Of a stretch of 64,000 nt of DNA, positions 9,173 to 17,866 are shown piece after piece. Under the pieces are notes generated by a model. That model worked only from the letters and a program-made list of their open reading frames with translations. It had not been told where the DNA came from and ran no database searches. The stretch covers positions 310,001 through 374,000 of the forward strand of contig NZ_JARQWR010000001.1 in NCBI RefSeq assembly GCF_030766725.1, given 5' to 3'. Both the position numbers and the translations under genes were made by a program. How positions within the stretch are numbered: position 1 is the stretch's first letter; each line of letters begins with the position of its first letter. This DNA is from Flavobacterium aerium (GTDB taxonomy: Bacteria > Bacteroidota > Bacteroidia > Flavobacteriales > Flavobacteriaceae).

Positions 9173-9538
9173 ATGAAAGGATTATCAATTTTTATAATGA
9201 TGGTTTTGTTTCTTTCCTGTAGCGGCAGAACGGAAGTGGAAAAGCCAGCAAAAGTAATCGATGAAAAGACAATGGAAAATATCATTTATGATTTGTCTTT
9301 ACTACAGGCGATTAAAAATGTGAATCCTCAATCACTAACAGATAAGAAGATCGAACCGACAAATTATATTTATAAAAAATATAAAATTGATAGTTTGCAG
9401 TTTGCACAGAATAATAAATATTATGCTGTGCAAGTTGAATTATATCAAAAGATGTATCAAAAGGTGAATGAGCGTTTATTAGAACAAAAAGCAAAACTAG
9501 ACTCACTCAATAAAAAGTCCCCAGAGCCACCAAAATAA
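9173..9538 (+). CDS. DUF4296 lipoprotein
   Basis: A 121-residue predicted lipoprotein: a hydrophobic leader ends in FLSCSG, so the Cys of LSC is the acylation site. The mature part contains a helical region with YDLSLLQAI and YKKYKIDSLQFAQNNKYYA, characteristic of DUF4296, a Bacteroidetes family of unknown function. The ATG at 9173 is preferred over an in-frame GTG at 9164. It is the last gene of the glycosyltransferase-pyrC run and converges with the epimerase gene ten bases away. Confidence 0.82.
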   Translation: MKGLSIFIMMVLFLSCSGRTEVEKPAKVIDEKTMENIIYDLSLLQAIKNVNPQSLTDKKIEPTNYIYKKYKIDSLQFAQNNKYYAVQVELYQKMYQKVNERLLEQKAKLDSLNKKSPEPPK

Positions 9539-9548
9539 ATTCCCAAAA

Positions 9549-10550
9549 CTATTTTTTCGGATAATAGGCAGCGATTTCGTGAATGTAATTTTTTACATTT
9601 TGGAATTCGTAGGATAGTGTATTTTTTATCTTCTCATTGGAAAAAAGATCTTTTGTGTGAGAAGATTTAGAAGTAGACTTTGACATCTTTCTCTTTCTGA
9701 ATAATAATTTAGAAATTAACCAATCCGCACGCCAAGCAATTCCAGTCATCCATGGTTTAGCATAAATAGTTGGTTTTTTCAAATGCATTGCGGTAGCTAC
9801 TGTTTCAATAAACTCTTTAAAAATAATATTTTCTGCAATAAGAGTATATTTTTCATTTTTAAGATCGCTCTTCATTAGAAGATACATGATTTTTACAACA
9901 TCATTAACAGTGATAAATCCTGTGCTGCCTAAGGTGTAAAATGAAAGACCTTTGGCTACTGTTGAGAAAATTTCACCACTGCCTTGTTCCCAAAAACCAG
10001 GGCCTAAAATAACACCAGGGTTTATAATAACACAGTCTAATCCTTCCTGCTGTGCTCTCCAAACTTCTATTTCGGCTCCATGCTTTGTAATCGCATAATC
10101 CCCATGAGGTTTGTCTGGATACCATTCTGTTTTTTCGGTAATTATCTTTTCATTGTCTAATAAATCACCTAATGCAGCAATTGAACTAACAAAACAGAAT
10201 TTCTTTATTTTAAAATCAATTGCAAGATTAACCACATTTGCTGTACCCTCAATATTAGTTTTTCGTAAAGCATCTTCATCTTTAGGATCAAATGATATTA
10301 AAGCAGCACAATGGTATACATAATCAATAGTGTGAAAAGCGTCTTCTAGGGAAGGAATATCGGTGATATCAGCTTTAAACCATTCAATTTTCTGAAAAAG
10401 ATGATTCTTTCCGTAAAGTTGAAACAAAGACTCAACCTTTTTCTGTTTCTCTGAATTTCGGTAAATAGCACGTACGCTTTCCCCATTTTCTAATAAATGA
10501 ATAATTAAATGCGAACCTGCTAATCCTGTTGCTCCTGTGACTAAAACCAT
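9549..10550 (-). CDS. NAD-dependent epimerase/dehydratase family protein
   Basis: This 333-residue extended short-chain dehydrogenase begins with the NAD(P)-binding motif VTGATGLAGSHL (TGxxGxxG) and has the catalytic YAITKHGAE (YxxxK), preceded by FVSSIAALGD. The pattern resembles dihydroflavonol reductase or 3-beta-hydroxysteroid-dehydrogenase-like members, whose substrates in bacteria are rarely known. The last 60 residues are basic and hydrophobic (ADWLISKLLFRKRKMSKSTSKSS), perhaps a membrane contact. It is monocistronic. The family call is safe; the substrate cannot be told. Confidence 0.9.
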   Translation of the reverse strand: MVLVTGATGLAGSHLIIHLLENGESVRAIYRNSEKQKKVESLFQLYGKNHLFQKIEWFKADITDIPSLEDAFHTIDYVYHCAALISFDPKDEDALRKTNIEGTANVVNLAIDFKIKKFCFVSSIAALGDLLDNEKIITEKTEWYPDKPHGDYAITKHGAEIEVWRAQQEGLDCVIINPGVILGPGFWEQGSGEIFSTVAKGLSFYTLGSTGFITVNDVVKIMYLLMKSDLKNEKYTLIAENIIFKEFIETVATAMHLKKPTIYAKPWMTGIAWRADWLISKLLFRKRKMSKSTSKSSHTKDLFSNEKIKNTLSYEFQNVKNYIHEIAAYYPKK

Positions 10551-10699
10551 AAGACAAATATAATCAGATTACTGAATTTTAAGAAGGTTTGATTTTGAGA
10601 ATTACCCAAAGTTTGCAAAATAGCATAAGTAAGGTAGTTTAAATTAAAGTAGAATACAAATGACTGTCTTTTCGTTCAGGAATATTTGTATTGAATTGT

Positions 10700-10707
10700 T
10701 ATCTTTG
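10700..10707 (+). promoter_or_regulatory. Probable -7 box of tyrS
   Basis: TATCTTTG matches TAnnTTTG, 23 bases before the tyrS start. There is no clean TTG at the expected -33 spacing. Confidence 0.55.
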
Positions 10708-10730
10708 CGCAAAATTATTTTAGTAAAAAA

Positions 10731-12029
10731 ATGAAGAATTTAGTAGAAGAATTACGTTGGAGAGGTTTGTACCATGATAGTATGCCGGGCACAGAAGAGC
10801 AGCTGCTTAAAGAGTCAACAAGTGCTTATATTGGTTTTGACCCAACTGCGGATTCACTCCATATCGGAAGTATGGTGCAGATTATTCTTTTGGTTCACTT
10901 GAAAAATTTTGGACACAGGCCAGTCGCATTAGTGGGTGGTGCTACAGGGATGATTGGTGATCCATCAGGTAAATCTGATGAGAGAAATCTTTTGAATGAA
11001 GAGACATTGGCTAAAAATGTAGCCGGAATTAAAAGTGTTTTATCTCGTTTCTTAGATTTTAATTCGAAAGAAGAAAATGCTCCTATCATGGTAAATAACT
11101 ATGATTGGATGAAAGAATTTTCGTTTATTGATTTTGCTCGTGAAGTAGGAAAAAGAATCACGGTGAATTATATGATGGCGAAAGATTCTGTGAAAAAACG
11201 TTTTTCTGGTGATGGACCAGGAATGTCATTTACAGAGTTTACCTATCAATTGATACAAGGGTATGATTTCTATCATTTATATAAAACAGAGAATTGCTTA
11301 TTGCAAATGGGTGGTTCTGATCAATGGGGTAATATTACTACAGGGACAGAATTAGTTCGTAGAATGGGCGAGGAAGGTGCAAAGGCTTATGCAATGACAA
11401 CACCTTTAATTACGAAAGCAGATGGATCTAAATTTGGGAAATCTGAAGGAGGTAATATTTGGTTAGATGCAGATAAAACATCAGTATATAAATTCTACCA
11501 ATTTTGGTTGAATACAACAGATGTTGATGCAGAAAAATATATTAAGATTTTCACCTTTTTGGATAAAGATGTGATTGAAGATTTGACGAAACAACATTTG
11601 GAAGCGCCACATTTGAGAATTTTGCAGAAAAAATTAGCAGAAGAAATCACAGTGTTTGTACATGGACAAGAAGCTTTTGAAACAGCTGTAAAAGCATCGG
11701 CAATACTTTTTGGAAATACAGCAACTGCTGAAGATTTAAAGGAATTGGATGAAGCAACCTTTTTAGATGTATTTGAAGGGGTACCACAAGCTGAAATTGC
11801 GATGAGTGATATGGAAGCTGGTTTGGATATTGTGACGGTGTTAAATGAGAAATCTGGATTTTTAAAATCGAATGGTGAAGCAAGAAGAGCTTTGGCAGAA
11901 AACTCGATCTCGGTAAATAGAGAAAAAGTAACAGAGGAAACGATATTGTCTACAAAAGATTTAATCAATAACCAATTTGTTTTGCTGCAGAGAGGTAAAA
12001 AGAATTACTTTGTTCTGAGAATAGTTTAA
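10731..12029 (+). CDS. tyrS: Tyrosyl-tRNA synthetase
   Basis: The 432-residue class Ic enzyme charges tRNA-Tyr. It shows the HIGH-like signature HIGS at residues 44-47, [14 protein letters not shown], the tyrosine-binding [13 protein letters not shown], and the KMSKS-like loop KFGKS at 234-238. A C-terminal S4-like RNA-binding region (about 360-432, with [16 protein letters not shown]) completes the bacterial TyrRS architecture. It is monocistronic and ends in a strong terminator. Confidence 0.98.
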   Translation: MKNLVEELRWRGLYHDSMPGTEEQLLKESTSAYIGFDPTADSLHIGSMVQIILLVHLKNFGHRPVALVGGATGMIGDPSGKSDERNLLNEETLAKNVAGIKSVLSRFLDFNSKEENAPIMVNNYDWMKEFSFIDFAREVGKRITVNYMMAKDSVKKRFSGDGPGMSFTEFTYQLIQGYDFYHLYKTENCLLQMGGSDQWGNITTGTELVRRMGEEGAKAYAMTTPLITKADGSKFGKSEGGNIWLDADKTSVYKFYQFWLNTTDVDAEKYIKIFTFLDKDVIEDLTKQHLEAPHLRILQKKLAEEITVFVHGQEAFETAVKASAILFGNTATAEDLKELDEATFLDVFEGVPQAEIAMSDMEAGLDIVTVLNEKSGFLKSNGEARRALAENSISVNREKVTEETILSTKDLINNQFVLLQRGKKNYFVLRIV

Positions 12030-12066
12030 AAAAAGCCCCGATATTTTATCGGGGCTTTTTTTTTGA
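12027..12066 (+). terminator. tyrS terminator
   Basis: GCCCCGATA pairs with TATCGGGGC around TTT, flanked by A- and T-runs, directly overlapping the tyrS stop codon. Confidence 0.93.
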
Positions 12067-12289
12067 TCAGATATTAATATATAGTTTACTATTTGTCACT
12101 TTTTTGAATTCTATAGGTTATGAGTGTTCTAGGGTGCTCAGCGCTTTTTATATCAATAATACAGCTTATAATGCTGTAAAATAGCTTATTATTTAAAGAT
12201 TAAGATTGAGTTAAGTCTTTTGGTATTTATTGTGATTTCATATTTGTATCACTTATTTTGAGGTTTTTAACCAAAATATAGTTACAAAT

Positions 12290-13873
12290 ATGAAAAAAAA
12301 TTACTTAAAACGAAGTGCTTTACTAATTGCTTTAATGGCATGCGCTATCAGTTTAAATTCTTGTGCTGATGATTCCTTTTTGAATGAAGTTCAAGGCAAT
12401 ACATCAAGTCTAAGCCCAAAGGAAAACACGAATATAAGAGTGTTGTCTCATAACGTATTTTTATTGACAGAAAATTTATTGGCTTCGACTACACAATGGT
12501 CACAATTTGATAGAGCAAATTTGATTGGGAATGCTAATTATTTAAAAGATTATGATGTATTGTTATTGCAGGAATGCTTTGATAATAATGCAAGCAATGC
12601 ATTGAAAGAAAAACTAAGCACAACGTTTCCTTATCAAACCCCGGTAATTGGTCGTTCTAAGTCAACATGGGACAAAACAGATGGAAATTGGAGAGAAGTT
12701 ACCTCTGGAGGAATTGAAGACGGAGGGGTGATGATTGCTAGCAAATATCCTATTGAATATATGAGTCAGTATATTTTTCCAACGGGATGCGATTTCGATG
12801 CACTTTCGTTAAAAGGTTTTGCTTATGCAAGAATTCTTAAAAATGGTAAACGATTTCATTTTGTATCAACGCACCTGCAATCGACTCAACCTGGTTGTAA
12901 TGGAAATGAAGTTAATATTCGTAAAAATCAACTAAATTTGATTAAGCAATATATTGATGACTTAGATATTCCATCTGATGAAATGGTAGTATACGGTGGT
13001 GATTTTAATGTAATAAAAGGTACGTCAGAATACAACGAAATGTTTGATTTGCTGCATGTATCAGAACCTCATTATTCTGGTGCATCCTATACTTGGGATA
13101 CAAAAGCTAATACAATGGCCAATTACCATTATCCTTATCCTGCAAATGCAAGAGAATATCTTGATTATATATTTGTTTCAAATGATCATTTAAAGCCATC
13201 ATTATGGCAAAATATGGTACTAGATCCTGTAAGTTCGGAGTTGCAGAGTAATGCGAATATGGTAAACACAAAATACTATTGGGTAGACTATTCAGACCAT
13301 TATCCAGTTGCGGGGTTTGTACAAGCTAATACAACCACTCCAAAAAGCAGTATGAAATATAGAAAATATGATTACATGTCTTTTAAATCAGTATTAACGA
13401 AAAAATATATCAGTACAGATTTGTCAAATCCTACAGATTGGCTGAAAGTTACGAATGATAATAGTAATCTTTCTACAATGTTTAATGTAATAAATATTGA
13501 TCAAACGGATTATTATAAACTGAAAAGTGGTAAAATCAGAGTTGAAAGTAGTGAACGAATAAACAATTTTTGGTATTGGAATCTTGTCAGTGCAAACCCA
13601 TATTGGTATTATTCTAATTTTGGAAAATCATTAGATAGATTAGAGTTAGTCATTGTAAAGAAAAATAATAATAGTACAAGTGAGCAAGTAGAGGATGGAG
13701 ATATAATTGCTTTTAAGGATTATGCTTCTAAAGCATATTATTTGAAAGTAGTCAACTACAGCGGGGTAGACTATATTTATCTTAATGGTCAACTTACAGA
13801 TCCAGCGGTGCAATTTGAAGTTCATTTGAATAATGTTCCTAAAAATTGGGAGAGAGGACAACCATTGTATTAA
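12290..13873 (+). CDS. Sphingomyelin phosphodiesterase-like lipoprotein
   Basis: A 527-residue secreted lipoprotein (signal peptide ending LNSC, Cys25) with an endonuclease/exonuclease/phosphatase fold of the bacterial neutral sphingomyelinase type. Catalytic signatures are IRVLSHNVFLL at the domain start, LLLQECFDN (metal-binding Glu), FVSTHLQST, YGGDFNVIKGT (Asp and Asn) and YSDHYPVAGF (Asp-His pair). The predicted activity is phosphocholine release from sphingomyelin, or a related phosphodiesterase activity. Residues about 350-527 form a second domain I do not recognise, with many Tyr and Trp, possibly for lipid or carbohydrate binding. It is monocistronic. Substrate is inferred from the family; a DNase-type activity is less likely. 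Confidence 0.85.
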   Translation: MKKNYLKRSALLIALMACAISLNSCADDSFLNEVQGNTSSLSPKENTNIRVLSHNVFLLTENLLASTTQWSQFDRANLIGNANYLKDYDVLLLQECFDNNASNALKEKLSTTFPYQTPVIGRSKSTWDKTDGNWREVTSGGIEDGGVMIASKYPIEYMSQYIFPTGCDFDALSLKGFAYARILKNGKRFHFVSTHLQSTQPGCNGNEVNIRKNQLNLIKQYIDDLDIPSDEMVVYGGDFNVIKGTSEYNEMFDLLHVSEPHYSGASYTWDTKANTMANYHYPYPANAREYLDYIFVSNDHLKPSLWQNMVLDPVSSELQSNANMVNTKYYWVDYSDHYPVAGFVQANTTTPKSSMKYRKYDYMSFKSVLTKKYISTDLSNPTDWLKVTNDNSNLSTMFNVINIDQTDYYKLKSGKIRVESSERINNFWYWNLVSANPYWYYSNFGKSLDRLELVIVKKNNNSTSEQVEDGDIIAFKDYASKAYYLKVVNYSGVDYIYLNGQLTDPAVQFEVHLNNVPKNWERGQPLY

Positions 13874-13883
13874 ACTAATAAAG

Positions 13884-13914
13884 AAAAAGCTCCAATGTAA
13901 TTGGAGCTTTTTTA
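13884..13914. terminator. Shared terminator between convergent genes
   Basis: AAAAGCTCCAAT (13884-13895) pairs with ATTGGAGCTTTT around GTA. It lies in the 46-base gap between the sphingomyelinase and acyltransferase stops and can serve both strands. Confidence 0.88.
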
Positions 13915-13919
13915 TGATT

Positions 13920-14900
13920 TTACAAAACCATTAGATTACAGCCTCGAATGTCTGAATTGTCAAAACGACCTAAAACTTCAAAAGAATTATTGGGGTATTT
14001 TTTGCCTAAATCTTGTGTGGCAATAAAAGAGCAGGAATTGATATTCGCTAAATCGATTACATTTATTCCACCAGTTTTGCCTTCATCCACATAAGTTAAA
14101 GCGTCTTCCGTATCCCGAATTAAAACTTGCATCCAAGCAGGACATTCAAAAATCCCATTGCCTAGAGAATACGCTTGAGATAACAATTCGGTCATTCCAT
14201 ATTCTGAATGAATAGCATTAACGCCAAATCCTTCGCATAAGATATCATGTAATTCTTCTCGAATCATTTCTTTTCTTTTGCCTTTCATTCCACCAGTTTC
14301 CATGATGAAAGTATGATTTAAATTGAATTTTTGTTTTTCAATTAAATCTAATAAAGCATAAGTAACTCCAATTAATATAGTACTCTGTCCAGATTCTTCT
14401 AATATCTTTAGTTTATCGATTAACTCATCATGATTAAAAAGATAAAATCCGCTGTCAGAATTATTCGTAAGATGGATTAAATCTTCAACCATATAGATTA
14501 AAGAAGATCCTTGTCTTTCTAAATAAGAAGGAAGTAAAGCAAGGATAGTATAATCCTCAATGTTTCCGTAGAATTGAGTAAAAGCTTTTCTATAGCTGTC
14601 TTCGTATAAGGTGCGGTCGGTAATAAGATGTCTACTGGTAATCATTCCAGTTGTTCCGCTGCTGGTAAAAGTTTCCTCAATAGCATTATCTGAAGATAAT
14701 ACATCGTGGCTTTTAAAAAATTGTATGGGTAGGAAAGGAATTTGATAAATCGATTTGATACTTGTAGAATCAACATTTAGATGATCACAAAAAGCACGAT
14801 ATACCTTGTTGTTTGCATGTTGAAAACGAAACACTTTAAGTGCTATTTTCTCAAACTCCTTTTGGTTTTTTATATTGAATATTTCTGTAGCTAAATTCAA
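13920..14900 (-). CDS. LuxE/PaaK-type acyltransferase (acyl-protein synthetase family)
   Basis: This 326-residue protein belongs to the LuxE acyl-protein synthetase group of the adenylate-forming superfamily. It has the phosphate-binding FTSSGTTGMITSRH, ALLPSYLERQGSSLIYMV and METGGMKGKRKEM, followed by SEYGMTELLSQAYS. Relatives activate a carboxylate with ATP and pass it to a protein or carrier; the substrate here is unknown. The start is uncertain. An in-frame ATG at 14942 lies inside the terminator hairpin of the neighbouring gene, upstream of a TATTTTTG promoter-like box (about 14916-14923), and would add hydrophobic residues unlike the family. I therefore prefer the TTG at 14900; an ATT codon at 14906 would give the expected IPLN beginning. 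Confidence 0.82.
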   Translation of the reverse strand: MNLATEIFNIKNQKEFEKIALKVFRFQHANNKVYRAFCDHLNVDSTSIKSIYQIPFLPIQFFKSHDVLSSDNAIEETFTSSGTTGMITSRHLITDRTLYEDSYRKAFTQFYGNIEDYTILALLPSYLERQGSSLIYMVEDLIHLTNNSDSGFYLFNHDELIDKLKILEESGQSTILIGVTYALLDLIEKQKFNLNHTFIMETGGMKGKRKEMIREELHDILCEGFGVNAIHSEYGMTELLSQAYSLGNGIFECPAWMQVLIRDTEDALTYVDEGKTGGINVIDLANINSCSFIATQDLGKKYPNNSFEVLGRFDNSDIRGCNLMVL

Positions 14901-14934
14901 GGGAATAAATTTTAGCAAAAATACATAAAATAAA

Positions 14935-14964
14935 AAAAGCATCTTGAAAGGTCAAGATGCTTTT
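14935..14964 (-). terminator. Terminator of the T9SS sorting-domain gene
   Basis: AAAGCATCTTGA pairs with TCAAGATGCTTT around AAGG, about 22 bases after the stop of the gene at 14986, with a T-run on the minus strand. Confidence 0.9.
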
Positions 14965-14985
14965 AGATATAATTTTAAAGAAAGA

Positions 14986-15981
14986 TTACTTAACTACTAA
15001 TTTTCTTGTAGCTGTTTTTCCGTCTTCAGTGATTTTCACGATGTAAACTCCACCTTTCAAGTTAGATACATTTACTGCATCATTTGAAACTGTAGTTTTA
15101 ACAACTTGTTTTCCTAAGATATCAAAAATAGATACTTCTTTAGATTCATTGTTGTCAGAAGTGATGTATAAAGTTCCGTTAGAAACTGGGTTTGGATAAA
15201 CTTTTAATCCAGTGATTGCATTTTCTTTTACTGCTAATGTACTAGTAGTAACGTAAGCCCAAGTTCCACCTAATTTAACTTCATCAATTTCGATGTTTCC
15301 AGTACCAGCAATAGTAGCAGTTCCAGATTGTCTTACAGCGATTGAAGCAATTTGAGTTGGAGCAGCTGTAGTACCTGTAGCGTTAGTTGCGTTAGCAGTT
15401 CCTTCAGTAGCTAATGCAGGGTTAACGAATAAACTTGCAGAATTTGTAGTTAAGTTATATTTTACAACGATAAATACAGGAGTATTGATTGGGTAATCTG
15501 TTGCAACAAAAGAAGGAGTAGCTGTACCACCACTATTGTTTAAAACACCAAAATTAACTGTATTAGCAGCGCTTCCTAACTTTACATAAAGTCTTCCAGA
15601 AAATGCAGTAACAGAGTTTGGTGTAGTTCCTGCAGTAGCAGCCATAGTTAAGAAATAATCACCAGTAGTGTTATTTGCAGTTAGTCCAGTTATATTAGGT
15701 ACATTAACGATTGCAGAATAATATGCATTACCAGTAATAGGAGCAGCTGAAGGTTTGTTTAAATCTTCAGAGTTACCTTGTACAAGTGCAATTTTGTTTC
15801 CTGTAGATGGCATTCCAGTATACGTTAATGATCCAGATACAATCATTAATTGACCAGCTGTACCACTATGAGAACCCCAACCATTAGCGTTTAAAGCTCC
15901 AGTTCCAGTAAATGAATCCGATACTTGTCCAAAAGACAAAGCACCAACCATTAGTAATGATAATGTGTAAAGTTTTTTCAT
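14986..15981 (-). CDS. Secreted protein with T9SS type A sorting domain
   Basis: A 331-residue secreted protein. The ATG at 15981 gives a clean signal peptide (MKKLYTLSLLMVGALSFGQ); an in-frame ATG at 16041 would add 20 residues before it and is rejected. The middle region (about 20-240) is Thr-, Ala- and Asn-rich and predicted beta, without a recognised catalytic motif. The last 75 residues are a textbook type A sorting domain (LKVYPNPVSNGTLYIT, IFDILGKQV, LKGGVYIVKI, TRKLVVK), which directs export by the type IX system and attachment to the cell surface. A TATCTTTG -7 box lies about 25 bases before the start. It resembles a surface adhesin or lectin-like protein, but that is a guess. Confidence 0.9.
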   Translation of the reverse strand: MKKLYTLSLLMVGALSFGQVSDSFTGTGALNANGWGSHSGTAGQLMIVSGSLTYTGMPSTGNKIALVQGNSEDLNKPSAAPITGNAYYSAIVNVPNITGLTANNTTGDYFLTMAATAGTTPNSVTAFSGRLYVKLGSAANTVNFGVLNNSGGTATPSFVATDYPINTPVFIVVKYNLTTNSASLFVNPALATEGTANATNATGTTAAPTQIASIAVRQSGTATIAGTGNIEIDEVKLGGTWAYVTTSTLAVKENAITGLKVYPNPVSNGTLYITSDNNESKEVSIFDILGKQVVKTTVSNDAVNVSNLKGGVYIVKITEDGKTATRKLVVK

Positions 15982-16084
15982 ATTTTTGAGTTTATATTTG
16001 GTACAAAGATAATAACAAAATGAATTGTTTGTAATAATCAATGTAAAAAAATCATTAAATCGTAAATATGACAGAATTGGTCAA

Positions 16085-16417
16085 CTATTTGACTATCAGT
16101 TTTCTTGTTGCAGTAGCTTCTCCTTCTTTTATTTTGATAATGTAAACTCCGGGAGAAATATTAGATATATTTAATTCTTTGTTGTTTATAGTCGTTTGGA
16201 GAATCTTTTTTCCAAGGACATCAAAGATTTGAATTTCTTTATTGGCAGCGGATTTTGAAGTAATATAAATTTTACCATTACTCACAGGATTTGGATAGAA
16301 GTTCAGTCCTTCTATGATGTTTTCTTGTGTTGGATTAGGTCTGTTTTCCTGAGCATATCCGCTCAAACTTATAAAACACAAAATGAAAGTAATAATATAA
16401 AAGTATTTTTTTGCCAT
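16085..16417 (-). CDS. Minimal T9SS type A sorting-domain protein with almost no passenger
   Basis: Only 110 residues long: a signal peptide (cleavage after about residue 22, GYAQ), a linker of about 15 residues (ENRPNPTQENIIEG), then a complete type A sorting domain (LNFYPNPVSNGKIYIT, IFDVLGKKIL, ISPGVYIIKI, TRKLIVK). The sorting domain closely resembles that of the adjacent larger gene, which suggests duplication. Sorting domains are normally cleaved from large cargo, so this protein would deliver only a short peptide. It may be the remnant of a larger gene, or the domain itself may be the functional product. The start ATG, leader and stop are all intact. Confidence 0.85.
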   Translation of the reverse strand: MAKKYFYIITFILCFISLSGYAQENRPNPTQENIIEGLNFYPNPVSNGKIYITSKSAANKEIQIFDVLGKKILQTTINNKELNISNISPGVYIIKIKEGEATATRKLIVK

Positions 16418-16475
16418 CCGAATCTATTTGATATGTAAAGGTATAGAATAATTGTCAAATATTATACCAAAAAAT

Positions 16476-16509
16476 AAGCCTCCCTATAATAATTATTATA
16501 GGGAGGCTT
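16476..16509 (-). terminator. Perfect 34-base palindrome, terminator of the beta-helix lipoprotein gene
   Basis: AAGCCTCCCTATAATAA is followed directly by its exact reverse complement. It lies 23 bases beyond the stop of the minus-strand lipoprotein gene and ends in TATTTTTT on that strand. Confidence 0.88.
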
Positions 16510-16531
16510 TATGATATAAAATTTTCTGAGA

Positions 16532-17665
16532 TTATTGCCCCATCCAATCCATCCAAGTTGGTTTTAAAGCACCGTTTCCAGCACCTGTAGCATTTGCATC
16601 AGCTGTAAAACCTGCTGCTAAATTAGAATCAGCAGTTACATTTAATATTTTTACATTTAATACTTTGTTAGCTGTAAAAGCAGCTTGAGATTCAGCACCA
16701 TTGAAGTTGATTCCGTAACTTCCAGTTGATCCTTTAAAGTTAGCAATGTAAACATTTTTAATAGTTCCTTTTGTTCCTCTTCTCAACATGATTCCAGCTT
16801 CACTTGTTACAGCAGCATTATTTCTACCTAAAAGTGTAACGTTAGAAATTGTTGGGTTAGAAATTGGAGCTAATAATGGGTTAGCTGTATTGTTGTCAGC
16901 TTCCATACCTCTACTGTCAGCAGAATATGTTGTAGCAGGAGCTTGGTCAGAGTATAAGTTACTTACTGTTCCATTCCATCCTTCTGTCCAGTCAAATGAA
17001 TCATCTTGACATCCGATCGCAGCTAAGTTTGTACCACCTACTGATCCACCGAACCACTCGAAACCATCATCAGAACCTTGTTTTACTAATAAATTGTTTA
17101 CAACTGTTCCAGAACCTACAGCGTAGAATGTGAAACCATTGAATTCAGCATCAGGATTGATTAATGCTCCTGTGTACTCAGCAATGATGTAAGAGTAAAC
17201 TCCAGAATTATCTGCTGGATTAGTTCCTCCATACGTTAAACCTGTAACTTCAGCTTGAACATTTGTCCCTAAGTTAGTTACTGCATTTCCACAGATAACA
17301 ATTCCTCCCCAGTCTCCAGGAGCTGGTGTAGTTTTGTTAGATGTAAAACGGATTGGTTTTGCTGCAGTACCTTGTGCGTTTATTTTTCCGCCTTGTTTAA
17401 CTGCTAAGAAAGCAACTTTACTTCCGTCTGCTTCAGCTTTAATAAGTGTTCCTGCAGGAATAGTTAACGTAACACCACTGTTAACGAAAACTTCTCCTTT
17501 TAATGTATACACTGTATTAGCATCAAGTGTTAGGTTTTGTGTAATTGTTCCTCTGATTTCTCCAGCAACTGGGGTTGTATTTCCTCCATTATCGCTATCG
17601 TCACTGCTTGAACAACTTGTTAAAACTGAACCTGTAATAGCTAAAATCAATAATAATTTTTTCAT
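16532..17665 (-). CDS. Surface lipoprotein paired with the TonB receptor
   Basis: A 377-residue lipoprotein (leader ending VLTSC, Cys18, then a Ser/Asp spacer). The mature protein is a repeat-rich, probably right-handed beta-helix with VYTLKGEVFVNSGVTLTIP, GTLIKAEADGSK, GDWGGIVICGNA and DDGFEWFGGSV. I recognise the family in Bacteroidetes, usually beside a TonB-dependent receptor, but no function is established. It is separated from the upstream receptor gene by a terminator, so the two are independently transcribed, yet both are preceded by similar 11-base periodic hexamer arrays. It probably binds or presents the receptor's ligand at the cell surface. That role is inferred. Confidence 0.82.
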   Translation of the reverse strand: MKKLLLILAITGSVLTSCSSSDDSDNGGNTTPVAGEIRGTITQNLTLDANTVYTLKGEVFVNSGVTLTIPAGTLIKAEADGSKVAFLAVKQGGKINAQGTAAKPIRFTSNKTTPAPGDWGGIVICGNAVTNLGTNVQAEVTGLTYGGTNPADNSGVYSYIIAEYTGALINPDAEFNGFTFYAVGSGTVVNNLLVKQGSDDGFEWFGGSVGGTNLAAIGCQDDSFDWTEGWNGTVSNLYSDQAPATTYSADSRGMEADNNTANPLLAPISNPTISNVTLLGRNNAAVTSEAGIMLRRGTKGTIKNVYIANFKGSTGSYGINFNGAESQAAFTANKVLNVKILNVTADSNLAAGFTADANATGAGNGALKPTWMDWMGQ

Positions 17666-17730
17666 TTTTTAATGTAATTTTTGTTGTTATGTTTATAGTG
17701 CAAATATGATCGATGTTCTTTTTTATAGAG

Positions 17731-17758
17731 TTAACAGCGTATTATCTTATCGTTATAA
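17731..17758. promoter_or_regulatory. Candidate PhoB/PhoP-type operator before the lipoprotein gene
   Basis: Three TTA-starting hexamers, TTAACA (17731), TTATCT (17742) and TTATAA (17753), are spaced exactly 11 bases apart, as in arrays bound by PhoB/PhoP-type response regulators. They lie 66-93 bases before the lipoprotein start. A near-consensus minus-strand -7 box, CATATTTG, sits between. The region is AT-rich, so chance is possible. Confidence 0.45.
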
Positions 17759-17811
17759 GGTAGCGCTATTGTTAAGTAATTATTAAGCTGTTTTTCAGTG
17801 TTGTATAACTA

Positions 17812-17841
17812 AAAAGAGCAGCTTTTTAAGGCTGCTCTTTT
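17812..17841 (-). terminator. TonB receptor terminator
   Basis: AAAAGAGCAGC pairs with GCTGCTCTTTT. It lies 26 bases after the receptor stop on the minus strand and is followed there by a T-run. Confidence 0.88.
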
Positions 17842-17866
17842 AAATAAAATATTCATTATAACTAAC

